DNA of 64,000 nucleotides, taken from the NCBI RefSeq assembly GCF_001418015.1, contig NZ_LIQG01000026.1, forward strand, positions 310,001 to 374,000, in the 5' to 3' direction. The position numbers were made by a program, and so were the translations under genes. The stretch comes from Lacinutrix mariniflava (GTDB lineage Bacteria > Bacteroidota > Bacteroidia > Flavobacteriales > Flavobacteriaceae). The notes beneath the pieces are model-generated. The model was not told the origin of the DNA. It saw nothing but the letters and a program-made list of their open reading frames with translations, and searched no databases. This document shows, in pieces, positions 8,906-17,342 of this stretch (positions within the stretch are counted from its first letter, which is position 1; each line of letters begins with the position of its first letter).

Positions 8906-9811
8906 ATGAAACATTTAGTAGTATTAGTAGCAATTATTCTTTCTATACCGTTTAGTATAAACGCTCAAAACAAGAAAAAACAAGATCAAAAAGCCATTAA
9001 AAGCATGTGTGGTTGTTATGAGGTGAGCTTTAATTTTGCTGAAACTTTTCAGTATTCTGATGATTCTACATACGTTGCTTCAAAAACAAAACACGATAGA
9101 GGATTAGAATGGGTACAACTTGTAGAAGATGAAAAAGATAAAATAGCGATGCAACATTTATTAATTGTAGGTTCTAAAGAAAACCCATATATAGTAAAGC
9201 ACTGGAGACAAGATTGGGAGTTTGAAAATACAGATTTGTACGAGTATTTTAGAAATAACGAGTGGAAATACACAAAATTAGATAAAAGACAAGTACAAGG
9301 ACAATGGTCTCAAAAAGTATTTCAGGTAGACGATAGCCCGCGTTACGAAGGTTCTGCAACTTGGATTCATTTAGATGGTAAACACTATTGGGAAAACACT
9401 ACAACTGCACCTTTGCCAAGACGCGAATACACACAACGTAGCGACTATAATGTTACAGGTAGAACAAACAGACACGAATTAACTACAACAGGTTGGATAC
9501 ACGATCAAGACAATGATAAAATTTTAAGCGAAGAAGGTACTTACCAAATTATAGCCGAAGAAAAAGGACATAATGTGTACAAAAAAGTAGAGGATAGCGA
9601 ATGTATTGCAGCACAAAACTATTGGGCAAAAGAAAAAGATAAGTGGGCTTTAGTACGTACAAAATGGGATGAAGTTTTTGCTAGAAACAAAGATCTATTC
9701 TTAGAAGAAAAAGTAGATAATAAAGTACTATTTAAATATTTATTCGATAAAGAAAAATACCAAACAGCAGAAGAAATCAATCCGTTAATAGAATCGTTTG
9801 TAAAAAAATAA
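8906..9811 (+). CDS. DUF6607 family exported protein
   Basis: A 301-residue protein with a cleavable signal peptide (residues 1-20, ending SINAQ) and the family's characteristic MCGCYEVSFNFAETFQY segment at the mature N-terminus, including a Cys-x-Cys. The rest is Trp/Tyr-rich with no transmembrane helix, so it is probably periplasmic or outer-membrane-attached. DUF6607 genes often accompany HmuY-type heme receptors in Bacteroidota. Here the gene is divergent from the receptor and shares its control region. Molecular function is unknown; heme handling in the periplasm is an inference from context. Confidence 0.75.
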   Translation: MKHLVVLVAIILSIPFSINAQNKKKQDQKAIKSMCGCYEVSFNFAETFQYSDDSTYVASKTKHDRGLEWVQLVEDEKDKIAMQHLLIVGSKENPYIVKHWRQDWEFENTDLYEYFRNNEWKYTKLDKRQVQGQWSQKVFQVDDSPRYEGSATWIHLDGKHYWENTTTAPLPRREYTQRSDYNVTGRTNRHELTTTGWIHDQDNDKILSEEGTYQIIAEEKGHNVYKKVEDSECIAAQNYWAKEKDKWALVRTKWDEVFARNKDLFLEEKVDNKVLFKYLFDKEKYQTAEEINPLIESFVKK

Positions 9812-9948
9812 GCTTCCGTATTATTGACTCCAAATTGAGGCACAAGCCGTTAGTGGAACTGAAATAAAATACTAAGTGTTCTTATAATTCGCGGCCTAAA
9901 AATTGATAACAGAATACCATAAATAAAAGACACTATAATTAAATACCC

Positions 9949-11427
9949 ATGAAACATTTAAAAAACATAACAATAGTCGTAATACTCTTTTTAAGTACAC
10001 AAATTTTTGCACAGGACAATGTGTTTTTAAATAGAGATTTTTGGAAATCTAATCCAACAATTAAAGCTATTGAAACAAAAATAAAAGAAGGAAATAATAT
10101 AGCAGAGGCTAATAGTAATAATTTTGATGCTGTAACTTCTGCAATATTAGTAGATGCACCACTTGAAACTATAAAATACATCCAATCTAAAAAAGGAAAT
10201 GATGTAAATAAACTTACTCATGATGGTAGAACATACATTTTCTGGGCAGCTTATAAAGGTAATGTAGAACTTATGGAATATCTTTTAAGTAATGGAGCAA
10301 GAACAGACATAAAAGATGATAAAGGAAGTACAATATTAAATTTCGCAGCTGGATCTGGACAGCAAGATACTAAGGTCTACGATCTATGTATTGCACATGG
10401 AGCTAAAGTAAAAACAGATGTAACTCCAAATGGAGCGAATGCTCTATTATTAGTTGCACCTTACGATAAGGACTATACGTTAATAAATTATTTCACTTCA
10501 AAAGGAGTAGATATTAATAGCGTAGATAGAGATGGTAATGGTGTTTTTAATTACGTTGCAAAAACAGGAAATGTAACGCTATTGAACCAGTTACTGGAAA
10601 AAGGTATTAAAGGTACTGATAACGCATTTGTATTTGCAGCCCAAGGCACCAGAGGAAAAGCAAATACAATAGACTTTTATAAGTATTTAGAAAGTTTAGG
10701 TTTAGATTCTAAAAATGGTGGTGTTAAAGGTGAGAGCGCTTTACATATTTTAGCCTCTAGAAGCAAAGACTTAGAGCTTATTAACTATATTATTGATAAA
10801 GGATCGGATGTAAACGCACAAGATCAAAACGGAAACACACCATTTATAAATGCCGCAAATAGAAATAGTTTAGAAACCGTAAGATTATTATTTAGTAATG
10901 TAAAAAATGTAAACCAAGTTAATAAAAAAGGAGCATCTGCTCTCGCTCTAGCGGTAGAAAACAACGCATCAGAAGTGGTTGATTTTTTAATTAAAAACAA
11001 AGCGAATGTTGCTACATTAGACGCTGATAAAAATAATCTAACAGTTTATTTAATGGAATCTTTTTCAACTAAAAAAGAAGATCATTTTAAACAAAAATTA
11101 GATGTATTAACTAAAAACGGTTTAGATATTACTAAAACCCAAGATAATGGTAATACATTATACCATTTAGCTTTGGCGAAAAATAATGTAGCGCTATTAA
11201 AACTTATTAAGCAATATGATATCGATGTAAATGCTAAAAACAAAGAAGGAAATACCGCATTACATCTTGCTGCGTTACAAGCAAAAGATACAGATATTTT
11301 AAAGTATTTAATTTCTATTGGAGCTAAAAAAGAAATGGGTACAGATTTTGAGGAAACGGCTTATGATTTAGCATTAGAAAACGAAATTTTAAAATCAAAA
11401 AACATCAATTTAGATTTTTTAAAATAA
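9949..11427 (+). CDS. Exported ankyrin-repeat protein
   Basis: A 492-residue protein with a signal peptide (1-21, ending QIFAQ) followed by about ten to twelve ankyrin repeats through most of the length. Clear copies include HDGRTYIFWAAYKGNVELMEYLLSNGA, ESALHILASRSKDLELINYIIDKG and EGNTALHLAALQAKD. Ankyrin arrays bind protein partners, and export to the periplasm is unusual. It lies within the iron/heme run, so a scaffold or chaperone role for the neighbouring redox or heme proteins is plausible but unproven. Confidence 0.85.
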   Translation: MKHLKNITIVVILFLSTQIFAQDNVFLNRDFWKSNPTIKAIETKIKEGNNIAEANSNNFDAVTSAILVDAPLETIKYIQSKKGNDVNKLTHDGRTYIFWAAYKGNVELMEYLLSNGARTDIKDDKGSTILNFAAGSGQQDTKVYDLCIAHGAKVKTDVTPNGANALLLVAPYDKDYTLINYFTSKGVDINSVDRDGNGVFNYVAKTGNVTLLNQLLEKGIKGTDNAFVFAAQGTRGKANTIDFYKYLESLGLDSKNGGVKGESALHILASRSKDLELINYIIDKGSDVNAQDQNGNTPFINAANRNSLETVRLLFSNVKNVNQVNKKGASALALAVENNASEVVDFLIKNKANVATLDADKNNLTVYLMESFSTKKEDHFKQKLDVLTKNGLDITKTQDNGNTLYHLALAKNNVALLKLIKQYDIDVNAKNKEGNTALHLAALQAKDTDILKYLISIGAKKEMGTDFEETAYDLALENEILKSKNINLDFLK

Positions 11428-11505
11428 TGACTAAATTATCCTGAACTTGATTTGGGAACTCGTGATAATTAAGATTAATTCAAATTGATAAAAATAAAGT
11501 AATTA

Positions 11506-11991
11506 ATGAAAGCAATAAAAACACTTTTAGTGCTTGGAGTTCTAGCAATTTCAACACTATCCTTTACAACAGTAACAGAATCGACATCGTATAAATGTAT
11601 GATTCAAATGATTAATTATTCAGGTGAAAATGCATACGTCGTTATTTCACTTATAAATCCAGAAGGCGAATACGAAAAAACACTTTATGTTCAAGGTGAT
11701 GATGATGAGTGGTACCATGATATTTCAGAATGGTGGAAATTCTACGGTAAAAAACGAGCAAATATAGATGCTATTACTGGAGCAACAATTGCTGGAGGTG
11801 CAAGAAATATTAGTGTTTTAGAAATTGAAGATTCTAAAATAGATACAGGTTATAGTATTCGTTTTGAAACCGCTGTAGAGGATCAAGACTACTACACTAA
11901 AGATGTAGAGTTTGCTTTAACAAAAGAAAATGTAAAGAGCAAAAAAGAAGGTTCGGGTTTTATACGTTACGTGCGTATGATGCCTAACTAA
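11506..11991 (+). CDS. DUF2271 protein with predicted covalent-FMN motif
   Basis: A 161-residue exported protein: signal peptide 1-21, then a compact beta-rich DUF2271 domain. Residues 88-94 read DAITGAT, matching the [S/T]GA[T/S] motif that ApbE flavin transferases modify (FMN on Thr94 predicted). DUF2271 proteins next to PepSY proteins have been reported as extracytosolic flavinylated systems. The next gene is exactly such a PepSY reductase. Inferred role: a periplasmic one-protein flavin electron carrier. No apbE lies in this window, so the modifying enzyme must be elsewhere in the genome. Confidence 0.75.
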   Translation: MKAIKTLLVLGVLAISTLSFTTVTESTSYKCMIQMINYSGENAYVVISLINPEGEYEKTLYVQGDDDEWYHDISEWWKFYGKKRANIDAITGATIAGGARNISVLEIEDSKIDTGYSIRFETAVEDQDYYTKDVEFALTKENVKSKKEGSGFIRYVRMMPN

Positions 11992-12049
11992 TAAAGTATA
12001 ATAGATTTTAAATAAGAGACAAAATTACTACGTCTCAAAAAAATAAAAC

Positions 12050-14239
12050 ATGACCATTTCTATATGGAGATACAGTCACCTCGCACTGGCTGTATCTTCT
12101 TTTATGTTTATTCTGTTAGCATCCATAACTGGAATCATTTTAGCATTCCAACCTATTTCAGAACAATTCGAGCCATATAAAATATCAGATTTTAATAGTG
12201 TTACTGTTGCAGAAACCATATCTAATTTACAAGATAAGTATCCCGAGGTTATAGCCGTGCAAGTAGATGCAAATCAATTTGTATCAGCTTCGGTAATTAC
12301 TAACAACGGCGAAAGTTTAAATGGCTACATAAACCCAAGAACTGCGACATTTATTGGTGATAAAATAGAGGTTTCTAAGTTTTTTCAATGGATAACTAAT
12401 TTTCATAGATCCTTATTTTTAAAAAGTATTGGTCGTTTTTTTGTTGGTTTTTGTTCGTTTCTATTATTCTTAATTGCAGTTTCAGGAACTGTATTAATAC
12501 TAAAAAGACAAGGCGGTCTTAAATCGTTTTTCTCTAAAATAGTTAAAGAGAATTTTAACCAATATTGGCATGTAGCTTTAGGTCGATTATCTTTAATACC
12601 AATTATAATTATTACCGTTACAGGTGTTTATTTGTCTGCTATAAAGTTCGATATTTTACCCAAAAGCGCAATAAACCATCAAATAGATTTCGATTCCCTT
12701 TTAGAAACACCAAAACTAAATACTGCAGATTTTTCTGTTTTTAAAAACACAAAACTATCAGAGGTTAAAACAATAGAGTTTCCTTTTTCGCAAGATGTAG
12801 AAGATTATTTTATTGTTTCACTTAAAAACAAAGAGATTATTGTCAACCAATTTTCAGGAGCTGTTTTAAGTGAAATTAATTATCCGTTGGTGACTATTTT
12901 TTCAAATTTGAGTCTGTTTTTACACACCGGAAAAGGAAGTGTTTTATGGTCTGTTATTTTAGCTATTGCAACGGTAAACATATTGTTTTTTATCTATTCT
13001 GGTTTTGCAATGACATTAAAACGCAGAAAATCTAAACTTAAAAACAAGTATAAAAAAGACGCTTGCAAGTATGTAATCTTAGTCGGTTCAGAAAACGGTA
13101 GTACCTTACCTTTTGCTAATCAATTAAAAGAGCAATTATTAAAAGCAGGAGAAACGGTTTATATAGCAGAACTTAACAAATACAATGCCTATAGTAAAGC
13201 AGAACACATTATAGTAATGACTGCAACTTATGGAGAAGGCGAAGCTCCAGCAAATGCAAATGTGTTTTTACAGCGATTAAAAACCATAAAACAAGTACAA
13301 GGTATTAACTATTCGGTAGTTGGTTTTGGGTCGTTGGCTTATCCCGATTTTTGCAAATTTGCAATAGATGTAGATAATGCATTAGCCCTTCAGTTTAAGC
13401 AAGAATTACCTGTATTTACAATTAACGATAAATCGGTAGAATCGTTTCAAGAATGGATTAGTTTATGGAATAAAAATAGAAACCTTCCTATTACTATTTC
13501 GCAACAAAAACTAGCTGCAAAACCTAAGTTAAACCATACAATTACAGTTGTAGATAAGACAATAGCAGAAACACAATTGGACCGTACGTTTTTAATCACC
13601 TTAAAAACAAATACCAATAAGTTTAACTCTGGAGATTTGCTCGCTATTTATCCTGAAAACAATTACCGAGAACGCTTATATTCTATAGGTAAAGTAAATA
13701 ATAACATACAATTAAGTGTTAAGCTACACGAAAACGGATTAGGCTCAGGCTTCTTAAATACTATTACTAAAGAAGCTATTTTTAAAGCTAGAATTATAAA
13801 AAACAAAAGCTTTCATTTCCCTAAAAAAGCATCTAAAGTTATTTTAATTGCCAACGGTACAGGTATTGCTCCTTTTTTAGGAATGATAGATGAAAACAAA
13901 AATAAAGCTGAAACACATTTGTACTACGGCGTTCGAAAAAGGGAATCTTTAAACCTCTATAATCAGTCAATTAAAGAAAACCTAAACAACAAGCAATTAA
14001 CAAAACTAAATATTGCGTTTTCTCAAGAAGAACCTAAACAATATGTGCAAGACCTCTTAAAGCAAGACGCTTTATTTATAGCAGAAACCTTAAAAAATAA
14101 TGGTGTAATCATGCTTTGCGGTTCCACAGCCATGCAAAACGATGTTTTAGCCATATTAAATACAATTACAACGCAAAATTTACAATTACCATTAAGTACT
14201 TTTAAAGAAAACAATCAAATAAAAACCGATTGTTATTAA
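12050..14239 (+). CDS. PepSY membrane protein fused to flavodoxin and FNR reductase
   Basis: A 729-residue inner-membrane reductase. PepSY-associated helices lie at about 12-33, 135-155, 178-198 and 300-322, with periplasmic loops between. A cytosolic flavodoxin-like domain follows (about 339-480; GSENGSTLPFA, MTATYGEGEAPANA), then an FAD/NAD(P)-binding FNR domain (about 500-725; RLYSIG for FAD, NGTGIAPFLGM and LCGSTAMQNDVL for nucleotide). The layout resembles sulfite-reductase flavoprotein fused to a PepSY membrane part. It would carry electrons from cytosolic NAD(P)H to the periplasm, with the DUF2271 protein just upstream as the likely acceptor and ferric iron or heme as possible final substrate (inference). 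Confidence 0.85.
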   Translation: MTISIWRYSHLALAVSSFMFILLASITGIILAFQPISEQFEPYKISDFNSVTVAETISNLQDKYPEVIAVQVDANQFVSASVITNNGESLNGYINPRTATFIGDKIEVSKFFQWITNFHRSLFLKSIGRFFVGFCSFLLFLIAVSGTVLILKRQGGLKSFFSKIVKENFNQYWHVALGRLSLIPIIIITVTGVYLSAIKFDILPKSAINHQIDFDSLLETPKLNTADFSVFKNTKLSEVKTIEFPFSQDVEDYFIVSLKNKEIIVNQFSGAVLSEINYPLVTIFSNLSLFLHTGKGSVLWSVILAIATVNILFFIYSGFAMTLKRRKSKLKNKYKKDACKYVILVGSENGSTLPFANQLKEQLLKAGETVYIAELNKYNAYSKAEHIIVMTATYGEGEAPANANVFLQRLKTIKQVQGINYSVVGFGSLAYPDFCKFAIDVDNALALQFKQELPVFTINDKSVESFQEWISLWNKNRNLPITISQQKLAAKPKLNHTITVVDKTIAETQLDRTFLITLKTNTNKFNSGDLLAIYPENNYRERLYSIGKVNNNIQLSVKLHENGLGSGFLNTITKEAIFKARIIKNKSFHFPKKASKVILIANGTGIAPFLGMIDENKNKAETHLYYGVRKRESLNLYNQSIKENLNNKQLTKLNIAFSQEEPKQYVQDLLKQDALFIAETLKNNGVIMLCGSTAMQNDVLAILNTITTQNLQLPLSTFKENNQIKTDCY

Positions 14240-14256
14240 TCTTAAAACATACGATT

Positions 14257-14610
14257 ATGTGTCATAATATAAAAACAATATCTAAAGTTAGTAGTGGAGA
14301 ATTATCTATATGCAAAGACTGTAAAATATACCATTTAGAGTTCAACAATATATGTTTTGAATTTAATGAAGAACAGTATATAAAATTTAAAAACTACCTA
14401 TTAAATATAGAAGCAGACTATTGGGAAATAAAATACGCACACTCAAAAGTAAAACGTAAAATACCAATACCATCTTTGCAGCCTAACCTTGTTTTAATGT
14501 TTAATAGACAAGAAATAGCAGAATTAAAAACACTTTTCTTTAATACAAAAGATGTTTTTAATAGCTCTATAAACTTAGACGATATTAATTATACCTTGAT
14601 TCTAAACTAG
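14257..14610 (+). CDS. DUF6686 family small protein
   Basis: The start is placed at 14257 (MCHNIK), matching the conserved family N-terminus. An upstream in-frame ATG at 14230 would overlap the reductase gene and adds unrelated residues. The 117-residue soluble protein has Cys2, His3, Cys19-x2-Cys22, His26 and Cys33, a spacing able to bind a metal or heme, followed by the conserved DYWEIKY and KRKIPIPSLQPNLVLMFN blocks. It lies 17 bases after the reductase, last in the heme run. Function is unknown; a cytosolic iron or heme-binding role is possible. Confidence 0.7.
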   Translation: MCHNIKTISKVSSGELSICKDCKIYHLEFNNICFEFNEEQYIKFKNYLLNIEADYWEIKYAHSKVKRKIPIPSLQPNLVLMFNRQEIAELKTLFFNTKDVFNSSINLDDINYTLILN

Positions 14611-14614
14611 GCAC

Positions 14615-15133
14615 TTAAGCTTCGGTTTCTGTATCGCTTTCTTCTTCAGTATCAGCTTTAATAATATTAGGGAATATTATAGGAGCAATAGATTTTACAG
14701 GCTCATAAAGTATCGAATCTTTAATATGTTCCTCGTCAACAAAAGTTATTGTGTCATTCATTTTATTAAAGACAATTAGCAATACACTTAAAATCAAACC
14801 TATTTTAAGCGCTCCAAAAACGCCACCAAGCAGCTTGTTTAAAATACCAAGAGATGCAAAATCGGCCAATTTAGTAAATGCCTTTCCTGCTAACGAAATA
14901 ATAAGAATAATAATAACAAAAGTAATCGCAAACGCAGTAATATTAATCGTTTTTTCAGCCCATTCTGTTCTACTTTGCAAAAAATCTGCAACAAAATAAC
15001 TAAAGTGTATAGCGCCATAAACACCAGCAACCAAAGCAACTAAAGACGCTACTTCCACAAAAAGACCTTTCATAAAACCACGAACAAGTCCAAAAAGCAG
15101 TAAAGCACCTAAAACAATATCAATAACAGCCAT
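14615..15133 (-). CDS. CvpA family membrane protein
   Basis: A 172-residue protein when started at Met 15133 (MAVIDIVLGALLLFGLVRGFMKGL), which is the conserved CvpA start. An earlier ATG at 15178 adds a non-conserved leader. There are four predicted transmembrane helices, and the GFMKGLFVEVASLVALVAGVY signature is present. The acidic C-terminal tail (DTEEESDTETEA) is cytosolic or periplasmic and probably flexible. CvpA was first linked to colicin V export in E. coli and is now tied to envelope stress; the exact role is unclear. The gene is convergent with DUF6686 with only 4 bases between. Confidence 0.85.
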   Translation of the reverse strand: MAVIDIVLGALLLFGLVRGFMKGLFVEVASLVALVAGVYGAIHFSYFVADFLQSRTEWAEKTINITAFAITFVIIILIISLAGKAFTKLADFASLGILNKLLGGVFGALKIGLILSVLLIVFNKMNDTITFVDEEHIKDSILYEPVKSIAPIIFPNIIKADTEEESDTETEA

Positions 15134-15193
15134 AAAATTATATTTTAAGCAAATATAACCTAACTTTGCAACTTTCAAACTTTACACTAATAC

Positions 15194-15547
15194 ATGGCAA
15201 GAGATCAAGAGTTAAAAGAACGTTGGGAGTTGGTAGTTAGCAAACTATCCAATCAATTTGCAGATGGAGAAAAACTAGATTTAGACGCTATAATCTACCT
15301 TATCGGCCTTCAAGAATTAGGGCAACTAGAACGTAAATTTAAAAAAGACCAAAAACTAGACTTAATGCACATTGCAATATGCAAATTATTGGTGCCTTAT
15401 GGCTATTACGAACTTAATTTTGTAGACGAAGACGGTTGGCCACACTATCATATAAAAGAAGAATTACCAACCTTAAAAGCCGGTGAACAAAGCGTTTTAA
15501 TGAAAGAAGCTATCGTAAATTACTTTGTAGAAACAGAGTATATATAA
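15194..15547 (+). CDS. Conserved hypothetical protein, Bacteroidota type
   Basis: A 117-residue soluble protein without signal or membrane segments. It shows helical, charged segments (DQELKERWELVVSKLSNQF, LIGLQELGQLERKFKKDQ) and a Tyr-rich middle (YGYYELNFVDEDGWPHYH). I recognise it as a conserved flavobacterial hypothetical but know no function. It is divergent from cvpA with a 60-base gap, which may hold both promoters. An interspersed repeat follows its stop codon directly. Confidence 0.75.
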   Translation: MARDQELKERWELVVSKLSNQFADGEKLDLDAIIYLIGLQELGQLERKFKKDQKLDLMHIAICKLLVPYGYYELNFVDEDGWPHYHIKEELPTLKAGEQSVLMKEAIVNYFVETEYI

Positions 15548-15550
15548 TAT

Positions 15551-15600
15551 TTTTGGGCGTTACCACAAGGGTCAGGCTTTTTATTACAATCGCTAACGCG
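15551..15600 (+). repeat. Flavobacterial structured intergenic repeat, short copy
   Basis: Starts TTTTGGGCGTTACC and ends CGCTAACGC. The ends pair (GCGTTA with TAACGC), and inside is a short ACC/GGT hairpin followed by CAGGCTTT. The same conserved blocks occur in the longer copy at 33102-33210, with different hairpin arms. Confidence 0.7.
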
Positions 15601-15689
15601 AATAAAACAAAGCAGCTTAATTATTATTAAAACTTGTAATAATTTTCTTAATTTCGTTTTTTTTAAATCAAATAAAAACAACCAACCAA

Positions 15690-16127
15690 ATGAAAAAATT
15701 AATTTTACCTTTTAGTATTCTTGCACTTTTATTTACATCATGTAGTAGTGATGATGATGCAACTGCTTCAACTCAAGATCCATTTATTGGTACTTGGAGT
15801 TATTATAAGTATTTAGAGAACGGAGTTGAACAACCGTTAGACCCTTGTGAGAATGAAGAGACTATTGTCGTTTCAGAAAACGGTGATTTTTCAGCTGTAT
15901 ATTATGATGATAATATAGATGGTGACTGTGTGTTAGATGAAACGTTCACAGGAACTTGGTCTAATTCAGGAAATAGTATTTACGATTTCACAGGAGATGA
16001 AGGTGCAACTTCGAGTCTAATTACATTTGAAGGGAATACATTTTATTTTATAGATTCTTATGACAATGGAACGCCAGATGATACTTCTGATGATATAGTG
16101 TATAAAGATGTATATCTTAGACAATAA
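15690..16127 (+). CDS. Lipocalin-like lipoprotein
   Basis: A 145-residue lipoprotein: signal peptide ending FTSCSSDDDA (lipobox Cys plus acidic surface-export signal), then a small beta-barrel domain with the lipocalin-like opening DPFIGTWSYYKYLENG and a repeated GTWSNSG strand. Such proteins are very common in Flavobacteriaceae, and ligands are generally unknown. A stand-alone gene: its own terminator follows before pheS. Confidence 0.8.
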   Translation: MKKLILPFSILALLFTSCSSDDDATASTQDPFIGTWSYYKYLENGVEQPLDPCENEETIVVSENGDFSAVYYDDNIDGDCVLDETFTGTWSNSGNSIYDFTGDEGATSSLITFEGNTFYFIDSYDNGTPDDTSDDIVYKDVYLRQ

Positions 16128-16146
16128 TATCTTTTAAAGATTACAA

Positions 16147-16173
16147 AAAACCTTCTATAATAAAGAAGATTTT
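16147..16173 (+). terminator. Intrinsic terminator after lipocalin-like gene
   Basis: AAAACCTTCT pairs with AGAAGATTTT (one C-A mismatch) across a 7-base AT loop, followed by a run of T. Only about 20 bases after the lipoprotein stop. Confidence 0.6.
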
Positions 16174-16227
16174 TTTATGCGTAACACACAGTAAATTCAT
16201 TAAATTTGCTAATCATTTATAGAGGTC

Positions 16228-17247
16228 ATGATAGATAAGATAAAAGAACTCATTGCAGAAGCAGAAAGCTTTAAAGCCCAATCTAAAGAAGAGGTTGAAA
16301 CTTTTAGAATAAAATATTTAGGTAGAAAAGGATTACTTAACGATTATTTTGCTGAGTTTAAAAATGTTGCAAACGAGCAAAAGAAAGAATTTGGTCAAGT
16401 AATAAACCAATTAAAAAACACCGCTCAAGAAAAGGTTAACGCTTTAAAAGAAGAGTTAGACAGTTCTACAGAAGAAACAGGAGATTTTGGAGATTTATCA
16501 CGTCCAGGAGCACCAGTATCTCTTGGAGCAAGACATCCTATTTCTATTGTAAAAAACGATATTATAGACATCTTTTCTCGCATAGGTTTTAACGTAAGTG
16601 AAGGTCCGGAAATAGAAGACGACTGGCATAACTTTACAGCATTAAACTTGCCAGAATACCATCCAGCAAGAGACATGCAGGATACGTTTTTTATACAAAC
16701 AGATCCAGATATTTTATTACGTACACATACAAGTTCTGTACAAGTACGTTATATGGAAAACAATCAACCACCAATTCGTACTATCTCACCAGGTCGTGTG
16801 TATAGAAACGAAGCCATTTCGGCACGATCGCATTGTTTTTTCCACCAATTAGAAGGACTATATATAGATAAAGATGTAAGTTTTGCAGACTTAAAGCAAA
16901 CATTACAATACTTTACTACAGAGCTTTTTGGGAAATCTAAAATACGTTTACGTCCATCTTACTTCCCATTTACAGAACCAAGTGCAGAAATAGATGTGTA
17001 TTGGGGATTAGAGACTGAAACCGATTATAAAATAACCAAAGGAACAGGCTGGTTAGAAATAGGCGGTTGTGGTATGGTAGATCCAAATGTATTAACAAAT
17101 TGTGGTATTGATGCTAACGAATATTCAGGGTTTGCCTTTGGTGTTGGTATCGATAGAATAGCAATGTTATTACACCAAATAGGTGATATTAGACTTTTAA
17201 GTGAAAACGATGTAAGATTCTTAGAGCAGTTTAAATCTGCCTTATAA
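16228..17247 (+). CDS. pheS: Phenylalanyl-tRNA synthetase alpha subunit
   Basis: A 339-residue class II aminoacyl-tRNA synthetase subunit that charges tRNA-Phe together with PheT. The N-terminal coiled-coil tRNA-binding arm (about 1-90) is followed by the catalytic domain: motif 2 region RTISPGRVYRNEAISARSHCFFHQLEG, GCGMVDPNVL, and motif 3 GFAFGVGIDRIAML. The length is normal. pheT is not adjacent, as is usual in Bacteroidota. The gene is closed by a strong bidirectional terminator shared with the convergent superoxide dismutase gene. Confidence 0.97.
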   Translation: MIDKIKELIAEAESFKAQSKEEVETFRIKYLGRKGLLNDYFAEFKNVANEQKKEFGQVINQLKNTAQEKVNALKEELDSSTEETGDFGDLSRPGAPVSLGARHPISIVKNDIIDIFSRIGFNVSEGPEIEDDWHNFTALNLPEYHPARDMQDTFFIQTDPDILLRTHTSSVQVRYMENNQPPIRTISPGRVYRNEAISARSHCFFHQLEGLYIDKDVSFADLKQTLQYFTTELFGKSKIRLRPSYFPFTEPSAEIDVYWGLETETDYKITKGTGWLEIGGCGMVDPNVLTNCGIDANEYSGFAFGVGIDRIAMLLHQIGDIRLLSENDVRFLEQFKSAL

Positions 17248-17290
17248 TCACCAGATAAGTCGTCTTAAAATAGATTAACGCTTTATACAA

Positions 17291-17330
17291 AAATAAGAAA
17301 GCCACAACTTACGTTGTGGCTTTCTTATTT
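17291..17330. terminator. Bidirectional terminator between pheS and sod
   Basis: An 18-bp perfect stem (core GAAAGCCACAAC / GTTGTGGCTTTC) around a TTAC loop, with A-tract and T-tract ends, so it can terminate transcription in both directions between convergent genes. Confidence 0.9.
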
Positions 17331-17342
17331 TTTAAACTGAGA

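Noticed and set aside
12016-12036. GAGAC ... GTCTC hairpin between DUF2271 and the reductase
   Set aside because: Only 5 bp of stem and no T run; too weak to call a terminator or attenuator.
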